From the NCBI GenBank assembly GCA_963691705.1, contig OY829541.1:55661931-55725930 (forward strand): 64,000 bases of DNA, read 5' to 3'. The position numbers were made by a program, and so were the translations under genes. Below are positions 24,013 through 35,341 of the stretch, in pieces. The notes below the pieces were generated by a model. The model did no database searches. It saw nothing but the letters and a program-made list of their open reading frames with translations, and was not told the DNA's origin. This stretch comes from Viola odorata. Its lineage: Eukaryota; Streptophyta; Magnoliopsida; Malpighiales; Violaceae. Every line of letters starts with the position of its first letter. Within the stretch, counting starts at the first letter, position 1.

Positions 24013-24387
24013 ATGGAGAAGGATCAACTTGGCTCAAGAACTGGGACGAGCAGCGAGTATCATGATCTGTTACCCGTGATGGCAGAGAAGCTTGATGTGG
24101 AGACTTTCGTGTCCGAATTATGCGGAGGGTTCCGGCTTCTAGCAGACCAGCAGAAAGGGTTGATCACCGCAGAGAGCTTGAGGACAAATTCAGCACTTCT
24201 TGGCATGGAGGGGATGACGAAAGCCAACTCGGAGGATATGGTCAGGGAAGGCGATCTGGATGGAGATGGAGCGCTCAATGAAACTGAATTCTGCATCCTC
24301 ATGGTAAGACTGAGTCCAGAAATGATGCAGGATGCTGAAACTTGGCTCAGAAAGGCTATCGATCAAGAGCTCATGAAATCTTCATAA
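24013..24387 (+). CDS. KIC: EF-hand calcium-binding protein KIC-like
   Basis: Single-exon gene for a 124 aa protein with one EF-hand, of the KIC/PBP1 group. Arabidopsis KIC binds the kinesin-like calmodulin-binding protein KCBP (trichome morphogenesis), and PBP1 binds PINOID; both are Ca2+-dependent regulators. The canonical loop spans residues 81-92 (D81, D83, D85, E92; DLDGDGALNETE) within VREGDLDGDGALNETEFCIL. The preceding PVMAEKLDVETFVSELCGGF and the following MVRLSPEMMQDAETWL match KIC better than PBP1. Intronless structure and length are normal for the family. A TATA box lies just upstream. Confidence 0.93.
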   Translation: MEKDQLGSRTGTSSEYHDLLPVMAEKLDVETFVSELCGGFRLLADQQKGLITAESLRTNSALLGMEGMTKANSEDMVREGDLDGDGALNETEFCILMVRLSPEMMQDAETWLRKAIDQELMKSS

Positions 24388-25072
24388 CTGTGCATCTGGC
24401 CAACTTTTCTCTTGTTAATTAATGTTGTCAACTGTTTTCTTCTCTTCCTCGCGATGGGAGGTTGTTACTTGTCATTTTATGTATCATGAAATTTACATTT
24501 TCACAACTATGCAAAACCCAGTTACCAAAACACTTGATCGATTTGAGTAATCCATGATAAAACCCTAATGTCTCTCTTCTAAATGGAGAACACAAGTATC
24601 TTAAAAGGGAATGCTGCAATAATTCTGCATATGCCACCTCTAGGCTCAAACCCACATGGCAAATAGACCAGACATGACGGATCAAACGACTTTCACCACA
24701 ACGAGACTGAAAAGTACAAGAGATCATAAAGCAAATGCAACGATGAGTCAATATCACAAATCCAAATAACATAACATATGTTGCATTAATTGATCAATCA
24801 CTAGCTCCAAAACATCTTTGTTTTTCAAATTATAACTAACCGAAAATGCTCTTTTTCTACATATTAGATCTAAGACTATAGCAAGCCCCCCTATTAGCAA
24901 GCACAACCACGCACGATTTTCCCATTGGAAGTCTTCATGTCCTCAATCTTCTAATTGGTGAGCGGCTGTGACAAACAAGGAAAAGGTAATTAAAAAATGG
25001 TGTCCATTCAAAATATAGACAGGCAGATCATCACAAAGTCTTTGAAAAAATCTTTCCTTGGGAGGGAAACAA
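24388..25072. other. Convergent 3' intergenic region KIC / RS31
   Basis: It holds the 3' ends of the EF-hand gene (+) and the SR-protein gene (-). No further gene seen. Confidence 0.55.
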
Positions 25073-27398
25073 CTACCTGCGGTATCTTCCATACTCAGGG
25101 CTTCGGTTCCTACCATAGTCAGGACTTCGGTTCCTACCATAATCAGGATTGGCGCGCCTGTCACGTACTGGACCACTGTACCTATCATAAACAGGGCTGC
25201 GAGCGCGTCCATAGTCAGGACTTGGTCGTCTGCGGAAAGCAGGACTTGGTGATCTTCCATAATAACCTCCTCTTCTGGGGCTGCTGTCATGCCTTTCTCC
25301 CCTCTCACTATCATCTCTCAAAGCATACTCCACAGATACCACTCTATCCAATATCTTGCTGCAAAAGGAACATGAATTTTTCATTTTAGTTTTTGAAAAA
25401 TATCAAACTTAAAATGTCACTAAACCATGAAGGATGGATAATATATTTACTAACGTCATGTGAGTGCACTCAAGGGCTTTTGTGGCATCTTCCTGTGACT
25501 CAAACTGCACAAAAGCAAAGTTTTTACGAATCCTGACATGAAGAACCTCTCCATAACGTTCAAAGTGCCTTTTTATGTCTTCAACTCTTGTGCGTATTGG
25601 ATCAAAGTTGATCACAAACAAAGTTTTTGTGGGCCTCTGATTTCCTGTTGACTTGGTCACATCACGAGGGCGGCCACGTTCACCCTAGTGTATCATAGAA
25701 TTCCAAAAATGCGGTCAGACAGTTCATTTCAACCCTTGAAACAGACAACTTCAATGGCCATGAGAACAACATGAAACACAAATAGACCCACCTTAGCCCA
25801 CTCGACAGACAACCTGCGCTTGTCATAGCCAAATGGAATGTTGTCAAGTGCACGGATGGCATCTTCAGCATCACGTTCATCCTCGTAATAAACAAAGGCA
25901 AAACCTGCAACAATGTAACTCAAGTTAAGGATAGAACAGATAAGACCTTAGATTAAGCACTCAACCAGGGCAATCAGCCAAATTATGATTTGTTTTCCTG
26001 GCAAGAACATTAGAATTATACAACACCTGCATATACGTGATAGGCTGATGAACATAAGGATGTAGTTTGTAGAGCGTTGCATGAAGAACTAAATCAAGGT
26101 GGTTAGAGTTTTAAATCCAAAGTGGTGTGATTGCTAAGCATGCTTCGCCATTCAGACAGCACAAGTTCAGAAATGGAAGGCATGGCAAGACAGATTTCAT
26201 TGATGCCCTATTATCAGAAGAGGCATGGCATAATATATGATTGACCCCGCCACAACCATTCTTGTAAAATGGCAACTTTTGGGCGGTAATGTGAATGAGT
26301 GACTGATGATCGAGTGAAGAAAGTGCAGAATGATTCCTTCTGTGAGTGGAAGGGAGCAGGCAAGCAAGAAAGTTTCCAAGCCAACACAAATATTTTGCAG
26401 AGAAGTTGGCGAGCACAGATAGAAGCTCAATTTTCCTTAGTAGATGCTCCTGCGTCAAAACAAACACTTAATATGGAGGTATTCTCCTCGAAACTACAAT
26501 TTTGCCGCTGCCATTTTAATTTGTGCTCAGACACTGCAATTTGATATAATCACTACATGGGTAGTGCTACATCAAACATTCAAACTTATGTCAGTATAGG
26601 ATCTTATTTAGTCAAAGCTCAAATGGGTGGGCATTATGAGTCTGAAAGACAAGGTCATTTACCACCAAAAATCACAAGTCAAAACTCTCACTCAGAAACT
26701 GGCTGCTCAAAATATGAACCAGGATACACATAGAAAGAAGCGTGATTTGCATTAATCTATCTAGGAAAACATACAGAACAGACAAGAAGCTCATTCTGAG
26801 AATTAGACAACTACCCCAAGCAAAGAACATAGAGTTTTTACAATTGAAAAAAGAAATGTTAATACCAAATTGACCTCCGTTACATATAGCACGTGGGATC
26901 ACAACCTCAACCCAGTTAACGAAAACAAGGAATATGAAAATGGAGCTTTGTGAAAATGAGTCTGTGAAACCTGGGAAAATAATTAACTGCCATTTAATTG
27001 AGTAAAGACCTCACATAGCCATACAGAATGAGCATGAATGACAGATTGAGCGTGGAAAACAGCCACAGACCAATTCAAGAGCTTCAAATTTGAATTAATC
27101 ATTAACTGTCCCGTAAAGCAAGCCTCCAAAGCATATGACATAGAAGTGAAACAGGAAACTGAATACCAGAATATCAATTTAACCACATTTCCAGTTACAA
27201 ATAACCCTAACCCAGGTCAGGATTACAGATAAACACACCCAAACAGACACAAATCAGAATCGAACAAGGCGATGAGAAGTGAATTGTACCAGATTTCATA
27301 TCCACGCGCTCCACCCTTCCGTACTTGTCGAACAGCCGCTCCAAGTCAGACTGGCGAGTCTCGTACTCAAAGTTCCCAACAAAAACTGGCCGCGCCAT
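25073..27398 (-). CDS. RS31: Serine/arginine-rich splicing factor RS31-like
   Basis: Plant-specific RS-subfamily SR protein, a nuclear pre-mRNA splicing regulator. Four minus-strand coding exons: 27398-27290, 25904-25792, 25684-25455, 25358-25073, giving about 245 aa. RRM1 spans about residues 3-73, with RNP2 VFVGNF and RNP1-like [11 protein letters not shown]2 spans about 95-163, with LFVINF and [11 protein letters not shown]-terminal RS region from about 175 has [18 protein letters not shown] and a repeated DYGRNRSP unit. The first intron is long (1385 bp) and splits RRM1, as in Arabidopsis RS31, where the equivalent intron is known for regulated alternative splicing. The exon 3 donor (AC|GTTAGT) is placed by frame. 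Arabidopsis RS31 is slightly longer (264 aa). Confidence 0.94.
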
Positions 27399-30060
27399 CC
27401 TCGCAGACGAACTTCCCAGGCTTTCCCGCGATGAACAAAGAGGGTACAGTTCTTTCTACCCACGATCTTTTACGGTACCTGAAACGCTTGCTTCGTGCTT
27501 CGGATTAGGAGAAAACAAAACCCTAGGAGAGGGAGAGAGTACGATAAGAGCGCGTAGTGGGGGTTATGATTTATGTAGTCCTCTGATCGTTTGATTGGGG
27601 AAGTTGGTATTTTTATATTGCGTGGCGGAATCTTGAGCGTTGAGTTCTTTAGAGGGGTGGTTTTTTGGACCCGTGAGACTGTGTTGGTCTTGGGCTGGAA
27701 AAATTGTTGGGCTTGGGTCAAAGCTGGGGTAAACATGATGGTGATTTTTTATCTTCTATAATAGTAATAATTTTGTTCTCTTTACAGTTTACACAGTAAT
27801 AATTTTTTTTTCTCTTAAAAAAGTAAATTACAAACTTATGTAGCGTTTGGTTCACGGAATGCTACTTTTTCTTTAGAAATTACTCTCTTAGGAGAGTAAT
27901 ACCCGAGAGAGTGATTGAGAGAAATGTTAATTTTTTTGTGTTTGGTTGGGATTTAAGATTTTCTAACATTATTGTGTTTGTTTTATACTTTAACAGACAA
28001 AATTGGAGATGCGTTATTCTCTAAATTTTAAAACTTTTTCTTCTCTAATTGAAAACACGCGTTTACAATCTTCCACTTTAATGAAAAAAATTAACCCAAA
28101 TTTACCCTCATCTCTTCCTCTTCCTCTCTTCACCCTATGTATGGGAACAAAAATTTGGATGGAAAAGAAAGGAGGGAAAGGAAATTCCTTTGTATGGGGA
28201 AAAAATGCAAGGGAATGTAAGGGAATACGGGGGAAATAAATTGTAAATATTTTCTTCCAAACCCACAAAATATTTCCTCCCACTTGTGAGAAAATGAAAG
28301 AAATTAGAGACAAGAGTCATTATTCCCGTAAATATCCTTTTTCTTTTCTTTCTCAAGCAGAGCGCTTCCTCTTTTTCCTCTTTGTCCTTCTCAAGCTGAG
28401 CAATCTTTCCTCTTCTTCCTTCTCAAGCTGCTCTTCATCTTGAACTGGTAGTGGTAAGTGGTAGTACTGGTAAAAGAAAACCAACACGACCCAAGCAAAG
28501 AAGCAATCCTAAATGTCCAGATTCCTCCTCTTCGAATTTTTTAGCACCCCACACACATCCTCCATCAAGCAAACCCATTCTTTCTACATCAACGATGTCA
28601 TCTTCATCTACCACTAGGACCATCATCACCAAACCATTTCCATCACTGTCATCCACGTCATTCTCATCTATCACCACCACCAACACCATCATTACCGTAT
28701 CAGCTCCATCCAAGCAGAGTTTATCTACGGCCTTGGATTCCGAAATTGTGCATAAAATTGAATAGATATTAATGATTTGTGGTCATATTTATCATGTCTT
28801 ATATTTAGGTATTGTGAGAGCAAGTTTTCAAATTTTGGAATTGTTTTGATGCAAGAAGGCTTCACACGTGATTGCGGGACTGAATTGCGCTAGGCAGATT
28901 TCTTTACAACTAATTGAAGCCTAATTTGAGATTTCAGCAATTAGAAGGCAATTTTATTAGGAGATCTGCTGTACTGCTAAAGGGTTTGAGAAAAACAACT
29001 CCCTCCTTTGTTTTTGTTCTTATTCTTGTTGCTGTATAATTTTCAGATTCAATTCTGTAGATTAATGTTGTTTGTCGAGTGTAATCTTAGCTGATCAATA
29101 ATTCAGCCAACACAGACACGCGCATAGGTGGGAGATAAAACTGTTGGCTATGTTATATACGTATAACAAATCAAGTAATGGAAATAACGTTAGAAAATTT
29201 TTGGTAATGATTCTGTGTTGGTCACCTCTATTTTTCTGCTAACTAAATTGACAATAAAAATAAAATGGTAAAAATAATTAAATTTTTTTTCCTTTCTATC
29301 CACGTTAACATACATAAATATTAAAATTTTCTTTCTTTTTTTTATATAAAAAATGCATTTGTCCCTTCCTCTCCTTTCCTTTCCCTTTCTTTGTCTTTCC
29401 CTAATTAAACTTTCCCTCCTTCTTTGGTGCATTTTAGATCAGTCTTCTCAATTAACTGAATCAAGACATAAAAAGCACTCTCTGAATCTGAATCTCTCTC
29501 TCATCGCTCCATCCGCCATCGGTGATCGTCTCCATCACCGATCATCTACATCTCCGATCGTCTCCAACGTCGATCGTCTCTATCGCTGGTCGTTTTCATC
29601 TGCGATTGTCTTCTCTAATAGTCTACATCACCGGTCGTCTCCGTCTCTGTCTTCGAAACTCAGGCATGTATTCGTACTTTATTATTATGTCCGTAGCTTT
29701 AAATCTCGAGAACTTGTTATTTTTCTCCAGATTTAACTCTCCATTGATTTGATTAATTCAATAGGATATGATTTGATTAATTTTTAGTTAATTAGATTTT
29801 TACTATTTTGGATTTGATTTGGTTAATAATCGATTAGGTTAAGGATTTGCATATCACAGTCACAATTGATTTCGTTGAAATGATTTGCTTTGGTAATTTC
29901 TTTTGGTGACTATCTTTATCAGGGGAATTACCTCGTCCATTTAAGAAGCAGGTATATACTGTTTTTGGCATATATTAGGTTCTTAATTTACAGACTTCTG
30001 AATTTTACAGATTTAATGGATGTGGACATATGGTTCTAGAATAAATTTCAAAATTTGTTA
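27399..30060. other. Intergenic start of the transposon island
   Basis: No supported gene. It contains TE-end-like sequence from about 27838 (GTAGCGTTTGGTTCACGGAA), similar to a block near 39200, but no paired end or target duplication was found. A low-complexity Ser/Thr-type ORF lies at 28451-28765. At 29500-29650 a degenerate 15-24 nt repeat with GATCGTCTCCATC-like units occurs. Confidence 0.4.
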
Positions 30061-30069
30061 TTTTTTAAT
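30061..30069. repeat. Left target-site duplication of Mutator-like element 1
   Basis: TTTTTTAAT, identical to 32500-32508, the 9 bp length characteristic of Mutator-like elements. Confidence 0.8.
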
Positions 30070-30394
30070 GAGAGCTGCTAATGAGGTTGATCAAATTGCC
30101 TGATCAGTTTGCCTGAATGATGTGGCATGCCACGTCATTCTATAAAATTACAAAATTGCCATTGTTTAGGGTTGAAATTGACTCACGATTGACTCTCCTC
30201 CATCCTCACGATTCACTCTTCAGCCCTCCTCACGCTTCAGTCCTCCTCCATCCTCACGATTCACTCTCCCTCCTTCACTCCACACCGTACTAGCCACCGC
30301 AAACCGTAGCCACCTGCACCGGTAGATCCACCGGAAGCCACCGCTCGTCCTCCCTCCTCGGCAGCCACCGCCACCGCGTCTCTGGTTTCTCCTT

Positions 30395-30470
30395 CCTCCG
30401 CCAGATCCACCGCCACCGCTAGATCTACCGCCACCGCTAGATCTACCGCCACCGCTAGATCCACCGCAAG
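30395..30470. repeat. CCACCG-type minisatellite within Mutator-like element 1
   Basis: Imperfect tandem units of CCGCTAGATCTACCGCCA (18 bp), three to four copies, in a GC-rich patch. The Gly-rich antisense ORF across it is an artefact of the repeat. Confidence 0.75.
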
Positions 30471-31519
30471 CCCTAGGCACCGCATCTCAGGTTTCTCCTC
30501 CTCCCTCGTTGAGATTTTCTTCTTACTGTTACTGTTTATTGGAGATCGTCTTTAGGAAAATCTGGGTTTTGTATTCTTGGTTGTGTTTGCTAGTTGAAAT
30601 TTGACTGAATAAGCTGTGTTTGGATGGATTTGTATACGGGGATGGTGATGATTTTGCTGATATAGACTCAAATTAACTCATGTTGAATGGATAATTAAAT
30701 GGTTTAGTTTTGTGGGGAAAGAAGTGTAACGATAGCAGGTATTGCATTGGGAAATAGAGAGAATTTGTATTTATTTGACTTGGAAGCTTTAAATAATTTT
30801 AATTTAATGTTTCGGTAATATGAAGTCTTGTGTTTCTTGATGTCAGTGAAGCTTTATGTGCTGAGATACTAATTTGCATTATAGTCATGGTTAGGTATGA
30901 TTTTATCAGCTAAGTTTGATTACTTAGTTTGTTCCTGAAAAAAGACTTGTTCAGTGTGTGTATGTTTTGTGGCACAGTATCATTTATGTAAGACATGTTC
31001 TGTTTGTATCTGCATGTTTTTGTCCAGTAACATGTGCATTTGAGTTTTGTTAGGATTAAAGGGAGGAAATGCGGGGAATTCAGGTAGTAAGTCGAGTGAC
31101 TTGGGAGTTAGAAGTTTTAGGAAGAAAGAAAAGTTGTCCGTTTCAAGCATTGATTTTGTGGGGAAAGAAGTGTGCGATTTGACTTTGTGCTAATGCTTCT
31201 GTTTCAGATTGTTATCAGTCGGCATCAGCACTTGCTAAAATTAGACATTTATTTATGAAATTCATTTGGATGGTAGAGATCAAATTTCCTATTTTGAACG
31301 TCATGTCATGCATATGCATAAGGGATTATTACGGCTCATGCTTTTGTTTAGTGTCTATCTACAATACCAGGCTATGTCAGCTTCTTAATTTTATCCAATG
31401 GAGAAGAACTGCTTAATACGTTAGAAGAGTCATTTTCTTTTAATTCATTTTTTAAAGTTTCAACAAAGAAGGAATAGATTGATTGATTCTTGTCATTGTT
31501 TGCTGTCATTGATTTGAAG

Positions 31520-31828
31520 ATGGAGAGCTCAAAGGAGGAGACAAGTGGGCAATCTCGAAGTCGATGTGTGTTGTGCGCGTGCAATATTCCAGCTAGGGTT
31601 AGAACGAGCTGGACAAACGCAAACCCAGGGATGCGCTTCTTTGGTTGCTCTAGGTATGAGAGTATTGCATCGCGAAGAGGAAATGATTGTGGGTACTTTG
31701 CGTGGAAGGATCCACCGACATGTGAGAGAGGTCGTGTATTGGTGTCCATGTTATTGGCAAAAATTGTGTATGGCAGACCAAATTGTCTTTCTTTAGTGTT
31801 ATGGCAATATTATTCGGCTACATGCTAG
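31520..31828 (+). CDS. GRF-type zinc-finger ORF carried in a transposon
   Basis: An ORF of 102 aa from the ATG at 31520 (an in-frame ATG at 31490 would add 10 aa). It contains one GRF zinc finger: RCVLCACNIPARVRTSWTN, NPGMRFFGCSRY, then DCGYFAWKDPP, with the CxxC...C...C ligands and the FFGC and YFxWKD landmarks of plant zf-GRF proteins of the At4g04775-like type. GRF fingers bind single-stranded nucleic acid in characterised proteins. The ORF lies wholly inside the Mutator-like element. It may be captured host sequence or an element-borne gene; the C-terminal 45 residues are unremarkable. Expression is unknown. Confidence 0.65.
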   Translation: MESSKEETSGQSRSRCVLCACNIPARVRTSWTNANPGMRFFGCSRYESIASRRGNDCGYFAWKDPPTCERGRVLVSMLLAKIVYGRPNCLSLVLWQYYSATC

Positions 31829-32508
31829 ATAACCTCAGTTGTACTTTAACAAATATAAATGTGCACCCAAAATTCACAACAGATCTTGAAAATATAGCTA
31901 AATTTAATATAGCTATATTTAAAGTTATATGTTGCTAATTTAATATGGATCTTTAATTTAATATATCGGTTGCTACGATATTTTCTATAACATGAAATGG
32001 GTCTTGCTAAATTTCAGTGGGTTGTGGGCTCTTTATATGTAGCAACCGATAACGTAATTTGATTACTGTTTAAATATAGCTAATTTAATAATATAGCATA
32101 AATTTTCAAAAGAATGATTAATTAATTTTCACATTATTCCATCAAGATATTGTCCAAAAAAAATTAATTTGCATACCTTAGAGGATCTGGGTGGTAGATC
32201 TAGACGGTGACTGTGACTAGGACTTGGAAGCAAGGTGAGAGGAAGAGGGAGTTGGAAGCAAGGTTGGAGGAGGAGTGAAGGAGCGAAGGAGTGTGTCGTT
32301 CGTGTGGGAGGAAAAGAAGATCTGTAAATGAGTAAAAAGGAAATGGGAGAACGAAGGAATGTGTCGTTTGAAGTAATTTTGAAATTAAATGAATGGCAGT
32401 TTTGTAATTAAATCAGTAGCAATATTTTATTATTTATGCAGTGCCACGTCAGTCAGGCAGACTGATCAGGCAAGCTGCTCAACCTTTCTAGCATTTTCCT
32501 TTTTTAAT

Positions 32509-32690
32509 CTATAATTGTCATGTGTTGAAATTCACTGATCTGTATTTGATCTTGAGAATATGGAAGTACTCCTTCTAAAGTTGTATCTTGCCTATTAATG
32601 TTTTTGTCTAGCTGTGAGGGTGTGAATTCATTCGAGTCTTCGCTTGTTTGCATTGCATTATCAACTTCTGAACCTTGCCTGTAAAAAACC
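32509..32690 (-). other. Coding-like minus-strand segment, not recognised
   Basis: The minus-strand frame ending at 32504 is open back through the LINE remnant. The part outside it (including GSEVDNAMQTSEDSNEF and INRQDTTLEGVLPYSQDQI) has normal protein-like composition. I do not recognise a family, and the Mutator-like element interrupts whatever lay beyond 32500. Confidence 0.25.
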
Positions 32691-33630
32691 AGACCCAACC
32701 CCAAAGCTCCACTGACTGTCCAGTTAGGTGGCATCATTTTTGGCACATGAATATTCCTCCGAAGGTGTGGACGTTCATATGGCGAGCTAATAAAGAGATA
32801 CAGGTACCAACTAACTGCATTTATGAATGTAGGCACTCTGAGTCCGTCAAACGTCTTCTTATGGATTGTCAGCATAGTATGAAGGTATGGGAGCTTTTAT
32901 TCCCTGGGAGCACAGCCTCCTACACAGCTCCAAGGATTTTAGAGAATGGATGTATGCAGATTTTATGGAAGTAGAGGAAAAAAGACAAAGGCTCATAGCA
33001 ATGGGAATGTGGGCTATCTGGAAAGCTCGCAACTTACTGTGTTTCCAGCTTAAAATAACCAACCCAGAGCAGATTGCAATCATGGCAAGAGAGGTTCTTT
33101 ACAGTTAGAGGCAAATATAATTGAGGATACGAAGGTGCGTTCATCGACAAACTTCCCCCAACATAGAATCCTCCAAACTCTGGCAGCTACAAAATCAATA
33201 TTGATGCTACTTTTACCGAGAACGCAGCATGTGGTTTGGGGATCATTATCCGGGATGTAATGTTATCAGCTCACAAACAAGTTCCTTCTCAATTAGATGT
33301 AAAGCTAGCAGAAGCCCAAGCATGTATGTATGGTGTGACTCTTGTAAAAGATGCTGGCTTTCGTTATGTTATGCTGGAAACTGATAATTTGCAGGTAATT
33401 GAGGCCCTCAAGCAATCGTGTTCGCCGGAGTTCTACTTTGGCATATTGATTCAGACCATCAAATCACTGATCTCTCACACTTCAGAAGCTTCTCTCACTC
33501 ACATTTCTTAGCTAATCTAGCTTTATCCTCTAAATTATTGTAATGGAGGATGTACCTCCCACTTTCAATTGTAATTTGGATTATTTTAACAGATAGATGA
33601 AGTGATTCTATCCTATTCTCCAAAAAAAAC
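32690..33630 (+). pseudogene. LINE (L1-type) 3' remnant: zf-RVT and RNase H
   Basis: A decayed, 5'-truncated non-LTR retrotransposon. The zf-RVT region reads WHHFWHMNIPPKVWTFIWRA, followed by MDCQHSMKVWELLF. A second frame has AMGMWAIWKARNLLCF. The RNase H-like (RVT_3) part, 33200-33480, has INIDATF, ACGLGIIIRD, KLAEAQACMYGVTLV and ETDNLQVIEALKQ. Stops and at least two frame changes break the reading. The 3' end is near 33625, where the sequence runs into AAAAAAAAC, consistent with a poly(A) end. Confidence 0.85.
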
Positions 33631-34001
33631 AAATGTGAAAGAAAAAAAACGCATACATATTGATTGAATGCTTAATTGTCTTATTAATTATCCTATTTTC
33701 CTATTATTTTGGATGATAATACTGCTTATTGTGGCTATTTCTACTCCTCTTTGCATATTAATTGGGTTACATATAGATTGAGAGAAAAGGAAAAAAAAGC
33801 CATGAAAAGATCTTGAAATGGTGGACACTTGAAGAGATGAGCAGATTGCCACTCAATGAGCCAAATAAATTCAGCTTGGAATTAAAAGAAAAGATGTGTC
33901 TTGCATTTGCTGCTGCTGGGACTTGAAGAGATGGGCTTGGGCCCATTAGAGAGGGAAATGCTTTGTGCCGTTGCTTCCTGCAGCTTCTATCATTTTGAAA
34001 G
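33631..34001. other. Spacer between LINE remnant and Mutator-like element 2
   Basis: AT-rich with a few A-runs; no gene or bounded element seen. Confidence 0.5.
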
Positions 34002-34010
34002 ATATTAAAT

Positions 34011-35332
34011 GGGCTAAATCAAATATGGGTCCCTGCAGTCTAATTGATTGTCTTATTTCAGCCATCTGTGTTATTTTTGATTTAAAACCTCCCTCCACTT
34101 AAATCGAATGATTTATTTCATCCCTCCACCTAACGCCATCCACTTTTTCCGTCTGTTTGCTTACGTGTCTTGTCACGTCAATGGTCACGTCACTGACTGC
34201 TGACGTGTCACGCCATGTTGGTAGAAACCAACCGGGTCGAATTCGAAACGGGTCGCGAAATGGGCTGCCCCATTTCATGTGAAACGATGCCGTTTCATTC
34301 TTTTCTTTTCTTCTGCATCGCTTCATCTTTCCATTCCCTTCAATATAACAATCCCTTTTTCTTTTTCAATTAAACCTTCTTCTCCTCTCTGCACTCAATT
34401 CACTCTTTACCCTCTGCAAAATCAAACCACCAAACCAATTAATTAATTTTAATTCTAATTTCACACCCAATCTTCCTCCCTTTAATTTCAATTTCAAAAT
34501 CTCAAATTTCCCAAATCCAATTTCCCAATCTCCTTCAAATCTCTGCAAATTTCTCTCTCTGCATCACACCCATAGCCAATCAAAAATCCTCAACCACCAT
34601 AACCATAAATCAACAAAAAAATCAATTCGCCACGCCGTTGTAGCTGCCGTTGTTCGTCGCCATCGCTTGCTGTCGATCTGCTCTCTGCAGATCGCCGCAC
34701 ACCATCGCGCCTCTCCTCCGCCAAACCAAACCCGATCACTACAACCGACAACCGTACACTCAGCCACCACCATCCGCCATCACCGCCAGCCAAAACCCAC
34801 TCTCGCTACACCACCGCCACACCCAAAACAACCCATCATTCGTTTGACAAGGAAAGATGAAAGGAGGGAAAGAAAAAGAATGATGTTGTGTTATATTGAA
34901 AAAGAATGATGCCAGAAGAAGGTTTAATTGAAAAAGAATGATGTTGTGTTATACCCAAAAAGAATGATGCCAGAAGAAGGTTTAATTGAAAAAGAAAAAG
35001 GGATTGTTATATTGAAGGGAATGGAAAGATGAAGCGATGCAGAAGAAAAGAAAAGAATGAAACGGTGTCGTTTCACGTGAAATGGGGAAGCCCATTTCGC
35101 GACCCGTTTCGAGCTCGACCCTGTTGGTTTCTACCAACATGGCGTGACACGTCAGCAGTCAGTGACGTGGCACGACACGTAAGCAAACAGACGGAAAAAG
35201 TGGATGGTGTTAGGCGGAGGGATGAAATAAATCATTCGACTTAAGTGGAGGGAGGTTTTAAATCAAAAATAACACAGAGGGCTAAAATAAGACAATCAAT
35301 TAGACTGCAGGGACCCATATTTGATTTAGGCC
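34011..35332. mobile_element. Mutator-like element 2 with about 360 bp inverted repeats
   Basis: A 1322 bp non-autonomous element. The long terminal inverted repeats, 34011-34383 and 34973-35332, start GGGCTAAATCAAATATGGGT at the left and GGCCTAAATCAAATATGGGT when read inward from the right. They are highly similar throughout. The flanks ATATTAAAT (34002-34010) and ATATTTAAT (35333-35341) match at 8 of 9 positions, fitting a Mutator-type duplication. The unique centre is C-rich and has no convincing gene. Confidence 0.85.
34875..34990. repeat. 58 bp tandem duplication inside Mutator-like element 2
   Basis: Two copies, 34875-34932 and 34933-34990, each starting AAAGAATGATGTTGTGTTAT. They differ at about three bases. 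The second runs into the right inverted repeat. Confidence 0.85.
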
Positions 35333-35341
35333 ATATTTAAT

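Larger units (their letters stand above)
30070..32499. mobile_element. Mutator-like element (non-autonomous) with GRF zinc-finger ORF
   Basis: A 2430 bp element bounded by a perfect 9 bp target duplication TTTTTTAAT (30061-30069 and 32500-32508). The terminal inverted repeats are diverged: GAGAGCTGCTAATGAGGTTG at the left against GGAAAATGCTAGAAAGGTTG read in from the right. Both are followed by TTGCCTGATCAGT.TGCCTGA and TGACGTGGCA-like blocks and AATTACAAAA.TGCCAT. The terminal similarity extends about 120 bp. It has no transposase ORF. Inside are a C-rich, CCACCG-repeat region (30180-30490) that looks like a 5' UTR followed by a possible intron, and an ORF with a GRF-type zinc finger at 31520-31828. 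Confidence 0.85.

Noticed and set aside
28451..28765. 104-residue Ser/Thr-rich ORF with an overlapping Asp/Val-rich antisense ORF
   Set aside because: Both are products of a CATCATCACC-type low-complexity tract; no recognisable family.
30220..30485. Gly/Arg-rich antisense ORFs
   Set aside because: They translate the CCACCG-type minisatellite inside Mutator-like element 1 and have no independent support.
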